Shown here: positions 59,560 through 64,000 of the stretch, piece by piece
Numbering within the stretch: the stretch's first letter is position 1
Layout of the letters: each line of letters opens with the position of its first letter
From: Lachnoclostridium sp. UBA1175
GTDB taxonomy: Bacteria; Bacillota; Clostridia; Lachnospirales; Lachnospiraceae
Reading direction: 5' to 3'
Assembly (NCBI GenBank): GCA_002311665.1
Contig: DBYX01000022.1
Location: 62,001-126,000, forward strand
Length of the DNA: 64,000 nucleotides
Translations under genes and position numbers: made by a program
The notes under the pieces: generated by a model
Told to the model about the DNA's origin: nothing
What the model saw: the letters and a program-made list of their open reading frames with translations, nothing else
Database searches by the model: none

Positions 59560-60420
59560 TCAGACAAGCGAGAGCACGTGAATCGCGAAGCCTCCGTACA
59601 CGAACATTCCGATGACAAACACGATGAGGATCCTCTTGCCGAGCGTGCTGTCCAACCTCTGTTTAAGCAGTCCGCGCCCGAACACGAGCACGAGGATCGT
59701 CACCAGAAGCGGCACTGCCATTAAGATGATCTCGTAGATGCTGAGCCGCACGGCGATCGCATCGATGTACAGATCGTAGTTGACGCGGTAGCTCCGCCCG
59801 ACGCTCATCTGCAACTCCGCAACATCCTTGCGCAGCGTGTCGGAAACCTTGTAGTCCGCCTTCCGGACAAAGCCTTCCACCGTCACGCCGTCATCATTTT
59901 TCGCAACACCGTCTTCAAAATTGTCGGCATACCAGGACTTGTCGGCGCGCAGAAGCGCAAGTTGTGCCCCGTCCATCGACCACACCGCAAAATAATGCTC
60001 CTTGCCGGTCGGAATGAAGTTGACCGAATGCTCGTATGTCATGACCTCCTCGGTCGCATAGTACGCCCGGAACTTCGTCCACGTGCCCTTCTCAAGCACG
60101 ATCTCCCGCTCGATCTTCTGCGTCTTCATACTGCGGCGCAGCCAGAGCGTCCGAATGCCCATCACGCCGGAAAATCCGAGTGCCGCGATGAAAAAGAGGG
60201 CTGCGATGACCACTCCCACCGACGACGATCTCTTCTTTTCCTTCGGCTCTTCCTGTTTCACGGGCGGCTCCGTGATCACGATCGGTTCCTCGTCAAACTG
60301 CGGGTCATCGTATCCGCTCGTCGACGGATCGCCGTTCTCCGCGGTTCCGCTCCCCGCCTCGGGCGCATTCAACTCACCGTTTTCCCCCGGCTCCCGGTCT
60401 GTCAGATTCCAGTCATCCAT
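59560..60420 (-). CDS. Uncharacterised membrane protein with acidic N-terminus
   Basis: A 286-residue protein that I do not recognise. An acidic, low-complexity cytoplasmic segment (about 1-65) is followed by a Lys/Ser cluster, a membrane helix (about 69-90), an extracytoplasmic domain of about 130 residues and two C-terminal helices (about 228-248 and 264-284). The extracytoplasmic part (EKGTWTKFRAYYATEEVMTYEHSV) has the look of a beta-rich sensor or assembly domain. It has a consensus promoter of its own. Function unknown. Confidence 0.82.
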   Translation of the reverse strand: MDDWNLTDREPGENGELNAPEAGSGTAENGDPSTSGYDDPQFDEEPIVITEPPVKQEEPKEKKRSSSVGVVIAALFFIAALGFSGVMGIRTLWLRRSMKTQKIEREIVLEKGTWTKFRAYYATEEVMTYEHSVNFIPTGKEHYFAVWSMDGAQLALLRADKSWYADNFEDGVAKNDDGVTVEGFVRKADYKVSDTLRKDVAELQMSVGRSYRVNYDLYIDAIAVRLSIYEIILMAVPLLVTILVLVFGRGLLKQRLDSTLGKRILIVFVIGMFVYGGFAIHVLSLV

Positions 60421-60474
60421 ATAAACATTCCTCCGAATATACGCACATTTTACGCGCGCTGCGCAGGCGCACGC

Positions 60475-60506
60475 AACATTAAAGAGAGCGCCGTTACGAC
60501 GCTCCC
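60475..60506 (-). terminator. Terminator of sbcDC
   Basis: On the minus strand a 10-bp stem with two wobble pairs (60506-60497 with 60493-60484, loop TAA) is followed by TTTAATGTT, about 100 bases past the sbcC stop. It overlaps the start site of the next promoter. Confidence 0.6.
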
Positions 60507-60508
60507 TC

Positions 60509-60537
60509 AGTGTACCGTTTTGCGTTCATTATGTCAA
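60509..60537 (-). promoter_or_regulatory. Consensus promoter of the membrane protein gene
   Basis: On the minus strand TTGACA (60537-60532), a 17-bp spacer and TACACT (60514-60509). Transcription would start near 60502, inside the sbcDC terminator stem. Confidence 0.8.
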
Positions 60538-60602
60538 GTGCGGACGCGCATGTGCGCGGGATGCGGGCGGCGCGGCGCTGCCTTTTGTGTCCGTTTCCGT
60601 GC

Positions 60603-63365
60603 TTACTCCGCCGTAACCACGGCCTTACTGCCGCCGTGCTGCTTCGTGACCACGATCCGGTTGGTGATGCGCTCCTTGAGTTCGGCGACGTGGGAAATAA
60701 TGCCGACCATCCGGTTGCCCGCCGTCATCCCCATCAGCGCCTGCATCGCGAGCCGCAGCAGCTCGTCGTCGAGCGTTCCGAAGCCCTCGTCGACAAACAT
60801 CGCATCGAGGTGGATGCCGCCCGCCGCGGACTGGATCTCGTCCGAGAGGCCGAGCGCCAGTGACAGCGACGCTAGGAAACTCTCGCCGCCGGACAGCGTT
60901 TTGACGCTGCGCGTGCCGCCGTTGTAGTGGTCGAGCACGTCGAGATCGAGCCCGCTCTTGCTGCTGAGATTTTCCGCTGTGCTGCAACGCTTGAGCTCGT
61001 ACTGGCCGCCGGACATCGTCATCAGGCGGACGTTGGCCTTCGCGAGAACGCGGTCGAAATAGGCCATCTGGACATAGGTCTCCAGCGAGATCTTCTCCTT
61101 GCCCGGCAGATTGCCGTTCGCGGTGTCGGAGAGCGCCTTCAGAACGCGCAATTCCGCCTCTTTCGCGGCCGAACCGGTGTACAGCCCGGCGATCGTGTCC
61201 CGTGCCTTTTTGTTGGTGTGAATGCGCCCTGCGAGGAGCTCCTTTTTCTCTTTCAGCCGGTCCCAAGAGGCCTTCAGCTCCTCCTGAAGCGCCGCCTCCT
61301 GCGCGAGATCCACGGCAACACGGTTCTCCAGAAGCTTCTCGCCGGACTCGATGTTTCCGCGGTATCTCTCGATGTCCTTCTCGCACCGCTGAAGCGCTTC
61401 GGATGTCGTCTCGATCGCCGTCTCGATCTCGCTCTTACGCGCGACAAGCCCTCGGATCTCCGTCTCCACGGCCGCCCGATCCGACTTCGGAAGCTTCGCC
61501 GCAATCTCCTCCGCTGCCTCGCGAGCCGCGCGGAGTTCGGTCTCCGCGGAGGCTGCCTTCGCTACGGCGTCATTCGCCTTCTGCTCCGCTTCGTTCTTCA
61601 GCTCCTCAATCTGCGGGATCTGCTCCGTGAGCTTCTGTTTCCGCTGTTTCGCGGCGCTCAGCTGATCCGCTTTCTCGCGCAAAATCCCTGTCTCCGTCTC
61701 GATCTCAGCCTCGCGAAGAGGCATTCTCGCGCGCAACTCCGTCATCGTCTCCGCGCCGAGCAGCGCCTTCGCCTCCTCGAGCGTGCTCTCCTCCTGCCTG
61801 TCGCGCGAAGTCCTCGCCTCGGCAAGCCGGTTGCCCGCACTCTGCTGCGCCTCAAGCGCATTTCCGCTCTCTTTCTCAAGATTCTTAAGCTCCGCGTCCG
61901 TCGGCGCCTCCGTCGGCTTGCAAGCGGGGGACGGATGCGTCAGGGACCCGCACACGGGACACGGGACGCCCTCCCTGAGCTGATCCGCGAGGATCCCGGC
62001 CTGCGCATCGAGATAGCGCTGGAACGCCTCCGCGTAGCTTTTTTGTTTCTCCATCGCCTTTGTTTTCGCCGCCTCGTAAGCGCTCTCGGCGACGGACAGC
62101 GCCTTCTCCGCGCTCTCCGCCTTAGACGCCATCGCCCTTAGATTCGCGATGCGTGAGGCCTCCTCCGCCTTCTTCGCGAGGGCATTGTCCGCCGCGACCA
62201 GATCCGCGTCAACGTCCGCAAGCGTCTCCAGTTCCTTTCGAAGCGCAACAAGATTGTCCGCATACGAACCTGCCTTCGAGGCCGCCAGCACCTTCTCATC
62301 AAGCCGCATCGCAAGCGCTTTTTCGCACATCCGAACCTTGCCCTGCGCTTTCTCAAGCTCGTCGAAACGGGCAAGTTCCAGGCGCAGTTTCTCCGCATCC
62401 GTACCGCACGCTTCCGCCTCGGGCTTACGCGCCAGCGCTTTCCGGTACGCGCCATCACACTCCGAGCGCCTCGTCGTCGCCTCCGCCAGGCCTTCTTTCG
62501 CAGTGACCAGCTCCGCCTCGGTCCGCCGGAAGGTTTGCTCCTTCTCAACGCGTACGGAGCTCTCCGAGATCCGTTTCTGCGTCTCCTGCATCCCCGCGTC
62601 CAGCGCCGCCGACGCGTCCGTATCCTGCGTCACCAGCGCCTCGACCATCTCAAGCACGCGCGCCGTCCCCACAAGGCCTTTGCGCGCCTCCGAAAGCTCC
62701 GCCGCAAGCGCGTCATCCGGGGCGCAGCTGATATGCTCGATCTCCTGCCTCACCGCGCGCCCGAACTCCTCAAACTCGCGCGATGCGTTGTTGCATTGCG
62801 TCTTCAGGCGCTCCTGCAGCGCCTTGTACCGCTCCGTCGAGAAGAGTTTGCGGAATATCTCCTGCCGGTCGTCGGTCGACGCCTGCAACACCTTCCGAAA
62901 ATCCCCCTGCGCGATCATCGCGATCTGCTTAAACTGCCCGACACTCACGCCCAAAAGCTCCGTGACCGCCGTGATAACCTCGGTATTGCCCACGCGCACA
63001 CTTCCGTCCGGCAAATGCAGCTCCGCGTTGGCCTTCGTCTTCGTAAGCCCCGTCCCGCGCGCCTTCGGACGCTCGTACTCAGGGTTCCGTTTCACGGTGT
63101 ACTCCTTGCCCGCGTAGTCGAAGACAAGCTCCACCTCTGTCGGAAGCTCCGCCGGCGCATACCTTGAGCGCAGTTGTCCCGCGCCGCGGTCACCGCCGCT
63201 CGCCGCCCCGAACAGCGCGAATGTGATCGCATCGAATATGATCGTCTTGCCGGCGCCCGTGTCGCCCGTGATCAGGAACAATCCGCCGCCGAGCTTCGTA
63301 AAATCGATCACCGTCCGCTCAACATAAGGCCCGAAGGCCGTCATCGTCAATCGTTTCGGTCTCAT
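60603..63365 (-). CDS. sbcC: Exonuclease SbcCD, ATPase subunit
   Basis: A 920-residue SMC-like ATPase. The N-terminal lobe has the Walker A motif GDTGAGKTIIFDAITFALFG (about 34-53) and IAQGDFRKVLQAS. Two long coiled coils flank a zinc hook (CPVCGSLTHP) near the middle. The C-terminal lobe has the signature LSGGESFLASLSLALG and Walker B MFVDEGFGTLD. With SbcD it opens and cuts DNA hairpins and blocked ends. Its ATG overlaps the SbcD stop in ATGA. Confidence 0.96.
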   Translation of the reverse strand: MRPKRLTMTAFGPYVERTVIDFTKLGGGLFLITGDTGAGKTIIFDAITFALFGAASGGDRGAGQLRSRYAPAELPTEVELVFDYAGKEYTVKRNPEYERPKARGTGLTKTKANAELHLPDGSVRVGNTEVITAVTELLGVSVGQFKQIAMIAQGDFRKVLQASTDDRQEIFRKLFSTERYKALQERLKTQCNNASREFEEFGRAVRQEIEHISCAPDDALAAELSEARKGLVGTARVLEMVEALVTQDTDASAALDAGMQETQKRISESSVRVEKEQTFRRTEAELVTAKEGLAEATTRRSECDGAYRKALARKPEAEACGTDAEKLRLELARFDELEKAQGKVRMCEKALAMRLDEKVLAASKAGSYADNLVALRKELETLADVDADLVAADNALAKKAEEASRIANLRAMASKAESAEKALSVAESAYEAAKTKAMEKQKSYAEAFQRYLDAQAGILADQLREGVPCPVCGSLTHPSPACKPTEAPTDAELKNLEKESGNALEAQQSAGNRLAEARTSRDRQEESTLEEAKALLGAETMTELRARMPLREAEIETETGILREKADQLSAAKQRKQKLTEQIPQIEELKNEAEQKANDAVAKAASAETELRAAREAAEEIAAKLPKSDRAAVETEIRGLVARKSEIETAIETTSEALQRCEKDIERYRGNIESGEKLLENRVAVDLAQEAALQEELKASWDRLKEKKELLAGRIHTNKKARDTIAGLYTGSAAKEAELRVLKALSDTANGNLPGKEKISLETYVQMAYFDRVLAKANVRLMTMSGGQYELKRCSTAENLSSKSGLDLDVLDHYNGGTRSVKTLSGGESFLASLSLALGLSDEIQSAAGGIHLDAMFVDEGFGTLDDELLRLAMQALMGMTAGNRMVGIISHVAELKERITNRIVVTKQHGGSKAVVTAE

Positions 63366-64000
63366 GCTTCCTCCTCCCAGACAGCCTCGATCTGCCGCTT
63401 CAGATACTCTGCCTGCTCCGACGAAAGTCCCTTGCCGTTCAGCTTCTCAAAGAACTCCCCGAACACCTCCGCCGGCGACTTGACCTCCACCGCCGAGGCG
63501 CCCTCCACGTTCGCGACCGCGTGCCGCGTGCGCGTGTTGTCGTAGTCCATGCGCATCATATTCTCATAGATCACGCGAAGCTTCGCCACCGCCTCCGGCA
63601 CATCCTCCTCATCCGTCAGCGTGATGTGCACATAGTCCGAGCGGTACGTCGTACCCTCATAAAATTCCCTGGAAGTCAGTTCCTCGTACGTCCCCCGCAA
63701 CTCGCGCAGCTCCCTGCGCGGCACGAGCGCCACCGTCCTTACCTCCGCGTCGCCCTTCTCCCGAAGCGTCACGACCGTCACCGACTTCTCCTGGTTCGCT
63801 TCGGAAAATGAGTACTTCAGCGGAGAGCCGCAATACCGTATCGCGGGAGTGACCGACTGCGGTCCATGCAAATGCCCGAGCGCGACATAATCGTACCCCT
63901 CGAAGACCTCCGCGTCGACATTGTCCGTGCCGCCCACAGAGATGTCCTCGGAGTCCGTGCGCGACGCACCCGTGACAAACTGGTGCGTGATCAGAACGCG
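63362..64000 (-). CDS. sbcD: Exonuclease SbcCD, nuclease subunit, partial
   Basis: The C-terminal 212 or so residues of SbcD; the start lies beyond the right edge. DYVALGHLHGPQS is the metal-binding GHLH motif of the Mre11/SbcD phosphoesterase, YCGSPLKYSFSE follows, and the C-terminal capping region ends at 63362. It is coupled to sbcC by a four-base overlap. The N-terminal metal ligands (DxH, GNHD) are outside the window. Confidence 0.94.
   Translation of the reverse strand, partial: RVLITHQFVTGASRTDSEDISVGGTDNVDAEVFEGYDYVALGHLHGPQSVTPAIRYCGSPLKYSFSEANQEKSVTVVTLREKGDAEVRTVALVPRRELRELRGTYEELTSREFYEGTTYRSDYVHITLTDEEDVPEAVAKLRVIYENMMRMDYDNTRTRHAVANVEGASAVEVKSPAEVFGEFFEKLNGKGLSSEQAEYLKRQIEAVWEEEA

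Overview
The window is GC-rich, tightly packed bacterial DNA. It most resembles a chromosome segment of a Gram-positive Clostridia-type Firmicute, perhaps of the Lachnospiraceae. The grounds are the gmk-like/holB/ricT/trmN6/rsmI gene order, consensus sigma-A promoters with 17-bp spacers, strong GGAGG ribosome-binding sites, teichoic-acid-type transferases, LicD proteins and Thr-Pro-rich linkers. The species assignment is inference; no rRNA gene is present.

Layout. 1-3001 (minus): a partial glycosyltransferase, a left-handed beta-helix acetyltransferase and a membrane NDP-sugar dehydratase of the CapD/PglF type. 3185-6508 (minus): GH51 arabinofuranosidase and MATE exporter. 7040-12891 (plus): a large STT3/PglB-like oligosaccharyltransferase, release factor 3 and a YbhN/AglD-type membrane protein. 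12965-14578 (minus): MBL/beta-CASP protein. 14684-30968 (minus): an operon-like cell-surface glycan locus of eleven genes: polymerase/ligase, a priming transferase fused to DUF4422, two LicD proteins, an IspD/TarI cytidylyltransferase, an epimerase, a GT2-GT4 fusion, a GT2, a flippase, a TagF-like transferase and an acyltransferase-CapA-SGNH fusion. 31139-45621 (minus): a complete type IV pilus set (pilB, pilT, pilC, two pilins, pilD, a pilM-pilN fusion, pilO, four minor pilins/PilX-like proteins) plus a separately promoted pilin-like protein with a Thr-Pro linker. 46274-50455: two glycosyltransferases and a second priming transferase, around a repeat-rich non-coding region (48375-49138). 50599-64000: housekeeping genes (rsmI, trmN6, ricT, holB, a guanylate kinase-like gene, trmB, tRNA-Lys, a CDF transporter, an SDR, sbcC and part of sbcD).

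How the parts may work together. The glycan locus has initiation, extension, polyol-phosphate-type decoration, flipping and polymerisation/ligation functions. The STT3 protein keeps every catalytic motif of the family and could move a lipid-linked glycan to Asn in N-X-S/T sequons. Several exported pilins in the neighbouring locus carry such sequons, so pilus glycosylation is a testable inference.

The most unusual non-coding signal is the leader of the glycosyltransferase at 47325-48374. Its Shine-Dalgarno sequence lies inside a perfect 12-bp hairpin. A near-identical copy of the Shine-Dalgarno arm lies farther upstream and could pair with the same anti-Shine-Dalgarno strand instead, which is the logic of a translational switch. 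The region upstream of it also holds nested inverted repeats, a 53-bp tandem array and a 96-bp imperfect palindrome.
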